Origin: an uncultured Eubacteriales bacterium
GTDB taxonomy: Bacteria > Bacillota > Clostridia > Oscillospirales > CAG-272
DNA length: 64,000 bases
Direction: 5' to 3'
NCBI GenBank assembly: GCA_902491535.1
Contig: CABUHS010000001.1
Coordinates: 1 to 64,000, forward strand
Below are positions 1 to 7,919 of the stretch, in pieces; position 1 is the stretch's first letter; each line of letters starts with the position of its first letter. The translations under genes were made by a program, and so were the position numbers. Under the pieces are notes generated by a model. It made no database searches. It saw only the letters and a list, made by a program, of their open reading frames with translations, and was not told the origin of the DNA.

Positions 1-19
1 ATTCCTTTCAATTTATTTC

Positions 20-48
20 TTGACAAGTTGCACGACAAGCGGTATAAT
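20..48 (+). promoter_or_regulatory. sigma-70 type promoter
   Basis: A perfect TTGACA (20-25) is followed 17 bases later by a perfect TATAAT (43-48). It points toward the XRE regulator gene at 207, leaving a leader of about 150 bases. Confidence 0.65.
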
Positions 49-100
49 GATTTTGCGAGAATCAATTAATTTACCTATACACGATATTGTTTTTTATGTG

Positions 101-173
101 TTGTGTAACTTGTTATTTACATTATAATTCAGAATGTTCTGAATGTCAATAGATAAATTCAAAATATTCCGAA
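101..173 (+). promoter_or_regulatory. second promoter and paired operators of the XRE repressor
   Basis: TTGTGT (101-106) and TATAAT (123-128) are 16 bases apart and form a second promoter. The 16-base sequence TTCAGAATGTTCTGAA at 128-143 (TTCAGAA arms around TG) touches its -10 box. A related copy, TTCAAAATATTCCGAA, lies at 158-173. The two start 30 bp apart, about three helical turns, so two dimers could bind the same face. Autorepression by the gene at 207 is inferred from position. Confidence 0.6.
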
Positions 174-206
174 TTTGTCTATTCTTACAAAAAGGGGTTT
201 ACTATA

Positions 207-677
207 TTGGATACATTGCATAAAATATTAGATTTAATGTGGGAAAAGAAAATAAGCGATGCGGAACTCTGTAGTAAAGCTCATATTAACAAGTCAGCTG
301 TTACAGATTGGAAAAAAGGTAAAACGAAATCATACATGCGTCACTTACCTGACATAGCTAACGCATTAGATACTACAGTTGATTATCTTCTCGGAAAGAC
401 AGATCAAAATGATCTTCAAGCTTTTTCAGATTCTACTAATAACTTTTTTGTTTCTGAACCGGAAAAAAATTTAATTCTCGCATATCGTGCGCGTCCGGAT
501 ATGCAAAACGCCGTCAACACACTTTTGGGAATAAAGAATGTTAATAGTGCAGACAAAAAAATTCCTGTATACCGTGCAGCGCGTAGCTCTGACGATCATG
601 AAGATGAAATGACATATATGTCAGAGGAACGAGTTCAGAGAATTATAAACGCTCCGGAAACTGACGAAAAATTATAA
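207..677 (+). CDS. XRE-family repressor
   Basis: This is a 156-residue DNA-binding protein. Residues 1-65 form a Cro/CI-type helix-turn-helix (SDAELCSKAHINKSAVTDW, then the ALDTTVDYLLG end typical of the fold). The rest is a polar tail of unknown function. The start is TTG, chosen because AAAAGGGG lies just upstream. It sits directly before a metalloprotease gene of the ImmA/IrrE type, the usual repressor/anti-repressor pair of integrated elements and phages. Two operator-like repeats lie upstream, so autoregulation is likely. Protease-triggered induction is known for ImmR/ImmA but is only inferred here. Confidence 0.8.
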   Translation: MDTLHKILDLMWEKKISDAELCSKAHINKSAVTDWKKGKTKSYMRHLPDIANALDTTVDYLLGKTDQNDLQAFSDSTNNFFVSEPEKNLILAYRARPDMQNAVNTLLGIKNVNSADKKIPVYRAARSSDDHEDEMTYMSEERVQRIINAPETDEKL

Positions 678-689
678 AACACATAAAAA

Positions 690-721
690 CCACCCGTTGG
701 GTAAAAACTACCCAGCGGGTG
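690..721 (+). promoter_or_regulatory. hairpin over the ribosome site of the protease gene
   Basis: CACCCGTTGGGTA and TACCCAGCGGGTG form a 13-pair stem with one G-T wobble around a five-base loop. No T-run follows, so it is not an ordinary terminator. The only Shine-Dalgarno-like bases before the next gene (GCGGGTGAT) lie in its 3' arm, so it could hold back translation of the protease. Confidence 0.45.
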
Positions 722-1297
722 ATAAAAATGAATGTTTACGGTGTTTATAAAAATATACGTGATGCATCGTGGCGGTGTCTTGTTGACTATAAAGTAGATA
801 GATTGCCGGTTAATCTTAATTCTATCGCTCGTACCGCCGATATAAGGATTTTAAAGAATAGTACAGTCGGAGAGTTGTCTCCCAACGAAAGCGGAATTAG
901 TTTATATATCAACGGTAAATGGTATATTATATATGACGATGAAAATTTACCGGCAAGATCTCGATTCACTATTGCTCACGAACTCGGTCATATTTTCCTC
1001 GGTCATAAATTGAAAAGAGGATATCACGCGCGAACTTTTGATACAAGACGTCCTCCGGTAGAACGCGAAGCGGACTCGTTTGCTGCGCGCCTTCTTGCAC
1101 CGGCATGTGTATTATGGGGATTAAATCTCCATACGCCGGAGGAAATTTCGGCTGTGTGCGGTATTTCGCTTGCCGCAGCTAAGATTCGGTCAGAACGTAT
1201 GTCTGTACTTTACGACCGAAATAAATTCCTGACAAACCCTCTCGAAAGAGCGGTCTATGACAGTTTTAGCGAATATATAAAATCAATCCGGGCGTAA
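719..1297 (+). CDS. ImmA/IrrE-type metallopeptidase
   Basis: This is a zinc metallopeptidase of about 190 residues. The HELGH zinc site is at residues 87-91 and the third ligand region is EREAD near residue 117. This spacing is typical of the ImmA/IrrE (COG2856) family, which cleaves or inactivates a partner XRE repressor after DNA damage. GTG at 719 and ATG at 728 are both possible starts, and both fall at or next to a hairpin. The predicted partner is the XRE repressor encoded just upstream. Confidence 0.8.
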   Translation: MIKMNVYGVYKNIRDASWRCLVDYKVDRLPVNLNSIARTADIRILKNSTVGELSPNESGISLYINGKWYIIYDDENLPARSRFTIAHELGHIFLGHKLKRGYHARTFDTRRPPVEREADSFAARLLAPACVLWGLNLHTPEEISAVCGISLAAAKIRSERMSVLYDRNKFLTNPLERAVYDSFSEYIKSIRA

Positions 1298-1350
1298 AAT
1301 CGCCCGTACATAAAAATAACATTTTAAGTGAAAGGTAAAGGACAACCAAT

Positions 1351-1836
1351 ATGGTTTACGCAATTTTTCAAATTATAATCGGATCAATACTTTTACTCTT
1401 TGAATTTATGGCTTTTCTTGGCTCATCCGGTTCAAATTCAATTACATCCGGTTCTTTCGGATTCGGTGTACTTTTAGGAATGTTAACTCCGGGAATTATC
1501 GGTGCAATAATTCTTACTTCAGGTATAAGAAGAATATTAAAAAGAAAAAAAGAAAAACAAGAGCAATCTAAGGCAAAAGTAATTAATAATGAAAACAAAC
1601 AATTCGATATATCACTTCAAATAAAAGAAGAGCAAAAAGACAAGATAAAATTAACAATATCGGAAAACGAAGAAAAAGAACACGAACCTCATAATCAAGA
1701 AAAAGACACAGAAGAATTAAACACTTCGGAAAATCCTCAAAATAATAACAAAAGTCTAAGTTTATTTACATTTGTTTTTGTTTTAGCATTAGTATTAGTA
1801 GTAATTATTTCTTTTTCTATTTCAGGGAACAAATAA
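1351..1836 (+). CDS. small membrane protein of unknown function
   Basis: This 161-residue protein has hydrophobic stretches at about 1-25 and 35-60 and a third at about 135-157. Between them is a highly charged, Lys/Glu/Asn-rich segment of about 75 residues. AAAGG precedes the ATG. It follows the repressor/protease pair in the same direction. I do not recognise the family. It could be an exclusion or anchoring protein of the element, but nothing in the sequence shows this. Confidence 0.6.
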   Translation: MVYAIFQIIIGSILLLFEFMAFLGSSGSNSITSGSFGFGVLLGMLTPGIIGAIILTSGIRRILKRKKEKQEQSKAKVINNENKQFDISLQIKEEQKDKIKLTISENEEKEHEPHNQEKDTEELNTSENPQNNNKSLSLFTFVFVLALVLVVIISFSISGNK

Positions 1837-1844
1837 AAAAACAG

Positions 1845-1872
1845 ACACGCCCTGCCGTATGGCAGGGCGTGT
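1845..1872 (-). terminator. rho-independent terminator
   Basis: Two perfect 12-base arms, ACACGCCCTGCC and its complement, surround a four-base loop. On the minus strand the stem is followed by CTGTTTTTTT, so it ends the DUF6514-like gene. It may also stop plus-strand readthrough. Confidence 0.8.
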
Positions 1873-1887
1873 ACGAAGATATGTAGT

Positions 1888-2109
1888 TCAGATACTGTCC
1901 TCTATAACATCGAGCAGATGCACCGGATCAAGCTTGCAGCGGTTAAACCGTCTGCACAGCTCGGATACAAACTTTTTACTTACAGAAATATCCGAGACAG
2001 CATAGTCCGATCCGGAGAATCTTAATCCGAAAGCTACATAGCAGCCTGATTCATTGTTTTCTTTTTTTATTTTTGTGAGTAGATAACGTAGGTAATGAAT
2101 CCCCGACAA
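1888..2109 (-). CDS. DUF6514-like small protein
   Basis: This 73-residue protein ends in LDPVHLLDVIEDSI, and the middle carries VAFGLRFSG and VSDISVSKKFV. The overall pattern resembles the DUF6514 proteins of Clostridia, whose role is unknown. Its start is uncertain: the first in-frame start codon is TTG and there is no good ribosome site. The reading frame stays open back into the upstream region of the serine recombinase, so its 5' end may have been cut by insertion of the recombinase module. Confidence 0.5.
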   Translation of the reverse strand: MSGIHYLRYLLTKIKKENNESGCYVAFGLRFSGSDYAVSDISVSKKFVSELCRRFNRCKLDPVHLLDVIEDSI

Positions 2110-2152
2110 ATTCTGACAGAATATATGCGTTAATGAAAGGAGCTTAAAAACA

Positions 2153-3727
2153 ATGGCATATAAAGATAATGCAGTAATCTATGCTCGTTTTTCTTCAAGT
2201 GGACAACGTGAGGAAAGCATCGAAGGTCAGCTCCGCGAATGCCGAGAATATGCAACTCGGCTCGGTCTGAATGTAATCGGCGAATATGCAGATCACGCAC
2301 TCACAGGCACAAATGACAAGCGACCGGATTTTCAACGTATGATTCGCGACAGCTCCAAAGGACAGTTTCAAATTCTGATTGTATGGAAAAGTGACCGTTT
2401 TGCCCGCAATAGGTATGACTCGGCTATATACAAAGCAAAGTTAAAGCAGAATGGAGTACGTGTCATTTATGCTAAAGAAAGCATCCCGGACGGTCCTGAA
2501 GGAATCATACTTGAATCAGTTATGGAAGGATATGCCGAATATTATTCTGCAAACCTCAGTCAAAATGTAAAAAGGGGATTGTATGACTCTGCACTGAAAC
2601 TCGGCTGGCTCGGTCAAAGAACATATGGTTTGCGCCCCGGTCATGATGGTCGATACGAGCAAGATCCTGCAACCGCTCCTGTAGTTAAACGCATCTTCGA
2701 AGAGTATGCATCAGGCAAACCGGCGACAGATATTTATCGCAAGCTCAATGAAGAAGGTTTCAGAACTATAACAGGAAAACCCTTTAATAAAAATTCGCTC
2801 AGACAAATATTGAAAAATGAAAAATATTGCGGTGTGTATAAATATGCTGACATAAGAGTGGAAGACGGAATACCTGCAATCGTATCAAAAGAGTTATTTG
2901 AACAGGTTCAAAAGATGGTAGCAAAACATCATGAAAAACCTGCAGCAAAAAAAATCGAGGGCGGTTTCCTATTGACGGGAAAGCTGTTCTGCGGTCATTG
3001 CGGTGAACTAATGACCGGAGATGGCGGCACAAGCAGGTCGGGCAAAGTATATCAATATTATACCTGCAATAATCGCAGACTAAAAAAATGCGATAAAAAA
3101 AGAGCTTCCAAGCAATGGGCAGAAGACCTCATTGTTCAGAAGCTTGCAGAAATCGCAAACGATGACGATGTTATCAACGCCTTTGCCGATCGTTACATGG
3201 AATGGCAGGAAAAGGATCGCGTGCAAACAGAATTGCAAGGGCTCGAGGATAAGCTGCACAAAGTAGAATCATCAATAAAAAACATGATGGATGTCATTGA
3301 GAGCGGTTTTGTTACCGACAGCGTAAAAAGTAGAATAGTTGAACTTGAAGCAGAAAAAGCATCCCTTGAAAAAGGCATAGTGCAAGCAAAGATTTCTGCC
3401 CCTATTCTCAAACGCACAGAAGTCATTTATTTTTTGAGCCGTTTCCGCAACGGTGACACTCAAGATGTGTCATGGAGAATATTTCTTGTAGAAACATTCT
3501 TGAAAGCCGCATACCTTTACGACGACGGCAGATTATTGCTGTGCCTTAATTTCAGTGGAGAGAACAATAAAATATCGCTCAAAATAGCTGAGGACGCAGT
3601 TGAGCAGGGGGAGGAATTGTGTTCAAATTTCGCGCAGTCCTGCCCGCCAGAGGGAAATCCGATATCGGATTTCCCTTTATTTAATTGCTTCTGGAGTGAT
3701 TACGATGGAAACTCTATTCACAAGTAA
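2153..3727 (+). CDS. large serine recombinase
   Basis: This is a 524-residue site-specific integrase/excisionase. The N-terminal resolvase domain (about 5-150) has the YARFS motif with the probable nucleophile Ser14. A recombinase domain follows (about 165-260). A zinc ribbon comes next (CGHCGE, then YYTCNNRRLKKC, about 282-315), and then a coiled-coil rich segment (about 345-400). These are the domains expected of large serine integrases. AAAGGAG precedes the ATG. The C-terminal 25 or so codons run through a terminator-like palindrome, and the gene overlaps the next one by 23 bases. An attachment site should lie close by but was not identified. Confidence 0.9.
   Translation: MAYKDNAVIYARFSSSGQREESIEGQLRECREYATRLGLNVIGEYADHALTGTNDKRPDFQRMIRDSSKGQFQILIVWKSDRFARNRYDSAIYKAKLKQNGVRVIYAKESIPDGPEGIILESVMEGYAEYYSANLSQNVKRGLYDSALKLGWLGQRTYGLRPGHDGRYEQDPATAPVVKRIFEEYASGKPATDIYRKLNEEGFRTITGKPFNKNSLRQILKNEKYCGVYKYADIRVEDGIPAIVSKELFEQVQKMVAKHHEKPAAKKIEGGFLLTGKLFCGHCGELMTGDGGTSRSGKVYQYYTCNNRRLKKCDKKRASKQWAEDLIVQKLAEIANDDDVINAFADRYMEWQEKDRVQTELQGLEDKLHKVESSIKNMMDVIESGFVTDSVKSRIVELEAEKASLEKGIVQAKISAPILKRTEVIYFLSRFRNGDTQDVSWRIFLVETFLKAAYLYDDGRLLLCLNFSGENNKISLKIAEDAVEQGEELCSNFAQSCPPEGNPISDFPLFNCFWSDYDGNSIHK
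3651..3676 (+). terminator. palindromic hairpin inside the recombinase 3' end
   Basis: AGGGAAATCC and GGATTTCCCT flank the self-complementary GATATC, giving a perfect 26-base palindrome followed by TTATTTAATT. It has terminator shape but lies about 50 bases before the stop codon of the recombinase reading frame. Confidence 0.5.
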
Positions 3728-4220
3728 CATTAATATTATCTACATAAATAATGTATGTAAAAAGAATCTCGGTATAATTGAATACCGACAATCATTTAAT
3801 GATGAGTTTTGGAGCTCATTTTTTAATGTCCTTGAAGATTGCGGTCACAATTTTAATGAATCATATGGAAGACTGTATTTTATTAGCAGTCAAGGCATAA
3901 TTCCAATTGAGAAAGGCAAAGAGATTTCTCGTGATATATCTTCGGTTATTTATTCTGAAGTTACAGCAATAAACAATGCATACCGATATGATGAAAAAGA
4001 CGGTGTTATATTTTATTTTCATACGGATGAAAATAATCATCTATTTTTCCCTCATATACATGTATCGTATAGTGGGAAGGATATGCTAATTTCCTTAGAA
4101 TCTTTAGAAACTACTGGTTCTTTAAATAATCGCAGCAAAAATAAACTCGCAATAAAATATGTATCCCAAAATAAAGCGAAATTATTAAAAGAATGGAATC
4201 GATTGATAAAAAATAGGTAA
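3705..4220 (+). CDS. DUF4160-like protein
   Basis: This protein has about 171 residues from the ATG at 3705; an earlier in-frame start at 3600 lies deep inside the recombinase gene and is unlikely. The C-terminal half has FFPHIHVSYSGKDMLISLE and, further on, KLLKEWNRL. This recalls the 'HxHV...W' pattern of DUF4160 proteins, which often sit beside DUF2442 genes in toxin-antitoxin-like pairs. No such partner is present here. Function unknown. Confidence 0.6.
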   Translation: METLFTSNINIIYINNVCKKNLGIIEYRQSFNDEFWSSFFNVLEDCGHNFNESYGRLYFISSQGIIPIEKGKEISRDISSVIYSEVTAINNAYRYDEKDGVIFYFHTDENNHLFFPHIHVSYSGKDMLISLESLETTGSLNNRSKNKLAIKYVSQNKAKLLKEWNRLIKNR

Positions 4221-4256
4221 AGAAGGATACAAGAATAAACATCTGCAATATATAAT

Positions 4257-4844
4257 TTATTTTGAGTTTGCAATATTAGTTTTTCTACATCGCTTCTCAT
4301 TTTCTCTGCACTGCCGTTTCTTAAACTTCCCTATCAACTCCCGGTACGCATCGCTTGCGGGTTTTGATAACTTCCCCGGCGAAGCGGCATAGGAGATAAA
4401 CTCCGTTTTCGGTATGTACTGTACTGCACCGATTTTAATTCCGTGCAGTACATTTTCTTTTATCAGTTCATATATCCTTTGCGGCTGACATCCTATCAGA
4501 GTGACAGCTGTTTTTGCAGGCAAAGCATCGGGAAACTCTGCCCATTCTTTTTCAAGCCATGCTCGGAATGCGTTGCAGTTTTCTTCCGTTACCTCGATCA
4601 GCGGTCGCGGATACCGCTCGGTACGGTTAGAAAACATGCCGTTCAGTTCGGCAAGAAAGCCTATCTCGTTATCCATACGGTATTTGAACTTCTCCGCATC
4701 CTCCACAAGCACCCGATACTTATGCGTTGCGTGTCCCATGTTCTCATGCGGTATATAATTATGATCCATCAAATATTTCATCTTCCGTGTGGAAATGTGC
4801 AGGTATTGTCTCAATTGACTTCCGCTCATATATTTTTTCTCATC
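4257..4844 (-). CDS. Xis-like helix-turn-helix protein at the left end of the element
   Basis: This protein has about 195 residues from the ATG at 4844, which follows AAAGGATG. The N-terminus (MSGSQLRQYLHISTRKMKYL) is a winged-helix type DNA-binding motif. A second helix-turn-helix-like stretch is TAVTLIGCQPQRIYELIKE. It is the leftmost minus-strand gene, just past the integrase, where recombination directionality factors usually sit. A broken copy lies at 30309-30825, which supports a tie to element ends. The role is inferred. Confidence 0.6.
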   Translation of the reverse strand, partial: DEKKYMSGSQLRQYLHISTRKMKYLMDHNYIPHENMGHATHKYRVLVEDAEKFKYRMDNEIGFLAELNGMFSNRTERYPRPLIEVTEENCNAFRAWLEKEWAEFPDALPAKTAVTLIGCQPQRIYELIKENVLHGIKIGAVQYIPKTEFISYAASPGKLSKPASDAYRELIGKFKKRQCRENEKRCRKTNIANSK

Positions 4845-4899
4845 CATATATAAAATCATCCTTTCTCTTAGCAAAATGCACCCGTTTTCACGAGGTGCA

Positions 4900-6096
4900 T
4901 TAATCTTTTGATTTATTCAATATCCCCGTTATGATATCCGCACTGCCCTGCTTACTTGCTTTATCAAGGTGAGCATATATATTCGCCGTGGTTGACAAAT
5001 CGCTGTGCCCGAGGAAGTTTGACACATTGATCAGCGGCACATCCTGCCCGATAAGAATACTCGCGAATGTGTGTCTGAGATCATGGAAGCGTATGTGCCG
5101 CAGTCCGTATTTCTTCAGCAGATCGCTGAAATGCTGTGTCACATAGGACGGTTTTATCAGCTCGCCCAGCTCGTTTACGCAGACATAATCGTCATACTTG
5201 CGGTTATAGCTACCCTTGAACATTTTGCGGTACAGCGTTTGCTTTTCTCTTTCTTCCGACAGCATTTCGAGTACAGGTTCGGGCAGCGGGAGAGTCCGTC
5301 GGCTCGATTTATTTTTCATTTCTTCAACAGGCTCTACCACCTTTTCACCGTTCACCTTGTATTCAACGATTTTTGTATCGAGCAGAACCGTTTTCTTTTC
5401 CCAATCAATTCTCGACCATCGTACTCCAAGCGCTTCACTGCGCCTCAGTCCGAGACCGCCGCCGAGCATGATCGCAGGATAGATACAGTCTGATCGCGTC
5501 AGTTCCAGAAGTGCGACAAGCTCTTCTTCGGAATAATTCTCGCCGTGGAATTTGTTTTTCTTCGGGCGCTCGATTCGGTCGAATGGATTTGCGTCGATCA
5601 GTTCATCCTTGAACGCTTGCTGAAAAGCTCTCCGCAGAATCGCGTGGTAGTGTATTACCGTGTTGGCAACCACATTTTGCGAGAACAGATGCTCATAAAA
5701 TTTTTCAATATCCCTCGCCGTGATCGAGCCGACTGTCAGGTGCGGTTTCGGCTCAAAATACCGCCTGATCTTTCCGTAGATCATCATGTGGTAGCTTTGA
5801 ATTGTATTCTTTTGAAGAGTTGATTCAGCCTTTTTAAGGTAGGCACACATATAATCGAACACGGGGATGTCCGACGCAGGTCTGCCGCTTCTGGCAATCT
5901 GCTCAGCGTACTCGTTTTCAAACTTTTTAACTACCTCCCTAAACGCTTTGTTGATTTTTGATTTTCCGGTGTCCTCGGGCAGTCCCAGGGATCGCCATAC
6001 CGATTTTGCCTTGCCGTTTTCCTTCACCTGTATCACGGCGTACAGTCTGCCTTTTTTAGTTTGCACGCTTGCCGCAAGGGTGTTTCGTGTTTCCAT
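4900..6096 (-). CDS. tyrosine integrase
   Basis: This is a 398-residue site-specific recombinase for integration and excision. It has an N-terminal arm-binding domain (about 8-65), a core-binding SAM-like domain (about 75-170) and a catalytic domain (about 185-390). The catalytic set is visible: Arg218 (GLGLRRSE), His338 and Arg341 (HDLRH), His364 (GHSDLST) and Tyr374 (NIYAHL). AAAGGAGCG precedes the ATG. It overlaps the upstream excisionase gene by 41 bases, so the two are translated from one message. Length and layout match Tn916-type integrases. Confidence 0.93.
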   Translation of the reverse strand: METRNTLAASVQTKKGRLYAVIQVKENGKAKSVWRSLGLPEDTGKSKINKAFREVVKKFENEYAEQIARSGRPASDIPVFDYMCAYLKKAESTLQKNTIQSYHMMIYGKIRRYFEPKPHLTVGSITARDIEKFYEHLFSQNVVANTVIHYHAILRRAFQQAFKDELIDANPFDRIERPKKNKFHGENYSEEELVALLELTRSDCIYPAIMLGGGLGLRRSEALGVRWSRIDWEKKTVLLDTKIVEYKVNGEKVVEPVEEMKNKSSRRTLPLPEPVLEMLSEEREKQTLYRKMFKGSYNRKYDDYVCVNELGELIKPSYVTQHFSDLLKKYGLRHIRFHDLRHTFASILIGQDVPLINVSNFLGHSDLSTTANIYAHLDKASKQGSADIITGILNKSKD

Positions 6097-6421
6097 TTAT
6101 CATCGCTCCTTTTTTGATTTTCGTTTTTTCGCCGACACAGACAATATCACAAGTCTGTCTGCAAGTCCAGAGATTATCCCGAGTTTTTTCAAAAAAGTAT
6201 ACTTTGGGGTGCGAATCGCTCTTATCCATTTGCCGCAGATAATTTATCAGGTGCGATTTTGCAATTCGGTTTTCTCTGCCGACCTTAACCGACGGCAGAG
6301 ATTTTTCTTTGATGAGCTTGTACACGGTTTTGATACTGACTCTCAGTATCTCAGACACTTCGGCGGCAGTCAGCGCCGCAGGATATTTGCAAAGCGATCT
6401 TTCGTATTCTTTTTTGTTCAT
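6056..6421 (-). CDS. excisionase-type helix-turn-helix protein
   Basis: This protein has 121 residues. LTAAEVSEILRVSIKTVYKLIKEKSLPSVKVG is a MerR/excisionase-family helix-turn-helix (about residues 17-48) of the kind that bends att DNA for excision. The C-terminal third is basic and lacks a known fold; its last codons overlap the integrase start. AAAGGAG precedes the ATG. It lies between relaxase and integrase, which fits a switch between excision and transfer. Confidence 0.75.
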   Translation of the reverse strand: MNKKEYERSLCKYPAALTAAEVSEILRVSIKTVYKLIKEKSLPSVKVGRENRIAKSHLINYLRQMDKSDSHPKVYFFEKTRDNLWTCRQTCDIVCVGEKTKIKKGAMINGNTKHPCGKRAN

Positions 6422-6431
6422 AGGCTCTCCT

Positions 6432-7919
6432 TTACATTTTCAAATCAAATTCATTTTCATCGGACTGTTCTTCATCAGCTCCGCTGTATTCAGCCATTGC
6501 CGATACCGCGCCGATTGCAAGACCGAGCGCTGCGCCGATATTTGACGCAGTTTCCTGTGCTTCGATCCGTTTTCGGCGTTCCTCGGAATCTTCCGCTGTA
6601 TCTTCAATTACTGAACCAGTTTCCAAAATACCGCGGACACCAAGACCGACAGCAGAACCGACGCTGCCGACGTGCCGATAACGATTTGCAATATCCGACG
6701 GCGCATACGGGAAATTACCTGTTCCAGCTTCTCGGTTTTGCTGTCCGTTATTTTCGATAGCTGTGAAATAAATTCTTCTTGAATCTTCCCAGCCTGTTGC
6801 ATGTTCTCCTGCAAAAGACGAACCGTATCCCTGTTCTCCGAAATCAGCTTTGCTGTCGTCTTTTGATTTTCCTCTTTCAAATTTGAAACTGTCTCGTCCA
6901 TATACTCCGCTTCGATATTCTGTATCTCCTGAAAGCGGTTGTCTACTTCCTTCCATGTCGCTAATTTCTCGATCATACTGTAAAGCGTCGGTTGAAACTG
7001 CGCCGCCTGCTTCAAGAGATTCATTTCCTCGCTCCGCTGTTCTACGGGTATAGCGTATACGATCGGCTGATACGGTTTCATTTCCAACTTTTCTATAGAG
7101 TCGGAATTCTTCTGTATCAGGGAATTCAGCACGCTGTTTTTCTGCGATGCGTTCTCTGAGTTGTAGTTCATATTCGATATTCTCCTTTAAATATTTTTCA
7201 TCGTGCAGTTTAATATCTCTGCACTTCATTTTGTTGGGACATGTAAATGTGATATACTTACGCTCATCCGTCCATGTGATTTCATATCCGCGCTGTTTCA
7301 TTTCACGGATAAAATCCGCACGGCAACCGCTTTTATCCATCGACCTATTGATATCAGCCATCAGTCTGAATTTCCAGCTCTGACCTTTTTCAGCCGCACG
7401 ATATTCTCTTGACGAAAGCTTTGTGCTGTCACTTCCGTAAGGTTTCAGAACAGAAAGACCGTTGCACTCGCAGATATCGTCACTCATTTTTCTCAGTTTT
7501 TTCAAAGTCTGACGATCCTGTCTCAGCTTATATCCGTCCCGATAACTGACAGAATTGATTACAAAATGATTGTGAATATGCTCCGCGTCACAGTGCGTTG
7601 CAACAAGAACCTCATATCCTTTCCAAGCCTCGGCGGCAAATTCCAATCCGATCTGATGAACTTTTTCGGGTGAAACATTTTCGCTTGGCGAAAAAGACTG
7701 AACATACTGATAAAAATTAATTCCGTTTGTTTTGCCGTATGCCTTTTTCGTTGCCGTAAATTCCGTAAAAGAATTTTCACCGTTACAGTTGATACCGCTG
7801 ACAAGCCTGCGCCCGATACTCGGATCATAAACCTTTTTATTTTGCAGGCAGTAGTCAATAAGACCTTTCATCGCACTGATGCTTTGCCTGGACTCTTTAA
7901 TATAGGTGACAGTAGCCAT
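6432..7919 (-). CDS. mobA: MOBP-type relaxase
   Basis: This is a 495-residue nickase that starts conjugative mobilization at oriT. The N-terminal relaxase domain carries the metal-binding motif HCDAEHIHNH (residues 109-118) in the HxDxxHxHxH form. The catalytic tyrosine is probably Tyr6 or Tyr23; I cannot decide which. The C-terminal half is polar and ends with a small Gly/Ala-rich hydrophobic stretch. The start overlaps the mobC stop (TGATG), showing translational coupling. The 3' half holds a second gene in another frame. Confidence 0.88.
   Translation of the reverse strand: MATVTYIKESRQSISAMKGLIDYCLQNKKVYDPSIGRRLVSGINCNGENSFTEFTATKKAYGKTNGINFYQYVQSFSPSENVSPEKVHQIGLEFAAEAWKGYEVLVATHCDAEHIHNHFVINSVSYRDGYKLRQDRQTLKKLRKMSDDICECNGLSVLKPYGSDSTKLSSREYRAAEKGQSWKFRLMADINRSMDKSGCRADFIREMKQRGYEITWTDERKYITFTCPNKMKCRDIKLHDEKYLKENIEYELQLRERIAEKQRAEFPDTEEFRLYRKVGNETVSADRIRYTRRTAERGNESLEAGGAVSTDALQYDREISDMEGSRQPLSGDTEYRSGVYGRDSFKFERGKSKDDSKADFGEQGYGSSFAGEHATGWEDSRRIYFTAIENNGQQNREAGTGNFPYAPSDIANRYRHVGSVGSAVGLGVRGILETGSVIEDTAEDSEERRKRIEAQETASNIGAALGLAIGAVSAMAEYSGADEEQSDENEFDLKM
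6608..7171 (-). CDS. gene nested inside the relaxase gene (MobB-like membrane coiled-coil protein)
   Basis: This 187-residue protein is encoded entirely within the relaxase gene in another frame. AAGGAGA sits eight to nine bases before its ATG, a real ribosome site. Residues about 15-155 are Gln/Glu/Lys-rich and likely coiled coil. The last 25 or so (RILQIVIGTSAASVLLSVLV...) form one membrane helix. In ColE1-type plasmids mobB is likewise nested in mobA and encodes a membrane-linked accessory protein, so I infer an analogous role. The relaxase frame also looks protein-like here, so both appear to be used. Confidence 0.72.
   Translation of the reverse strand: MNYNSENASQKNSVLNSLIQKNSDSIEKLEMKPYQPIVYAIPVEQRSEEMNLLKQAAQFQPTLYSMIEKLATWKEVDNRFQEIQNIEAEYMDETVSNLKEENQKTTAKLISENRDTVRLLQENMQQAGKIQEEFISQLSKITDSKTEKLEQVISRMRRRILQIVIGTSAASVLLSVLVSAVFWKLVQ

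Noticed and set aside
3600..3704. Longer start for the DUF4160-like protein
   Set aside because: It would overlap more than 120 bases of the recombinase gene through the palindrome; the ATG at 3705 gives a sensible protein.
5867..6760. 297-codon plus-strand frame antisense to integrase and relaxase
   Set aside because: Low-quality composition, no ribosome site, and fully covered by genes with clear family motifs on the other strand.
7559..7858. 99-codon minus-strand frame inside the relaxase N-terminal region
   Set aside because: No ribosome site and no protein-like pattern, unlike the nested gene at 6608-7171.
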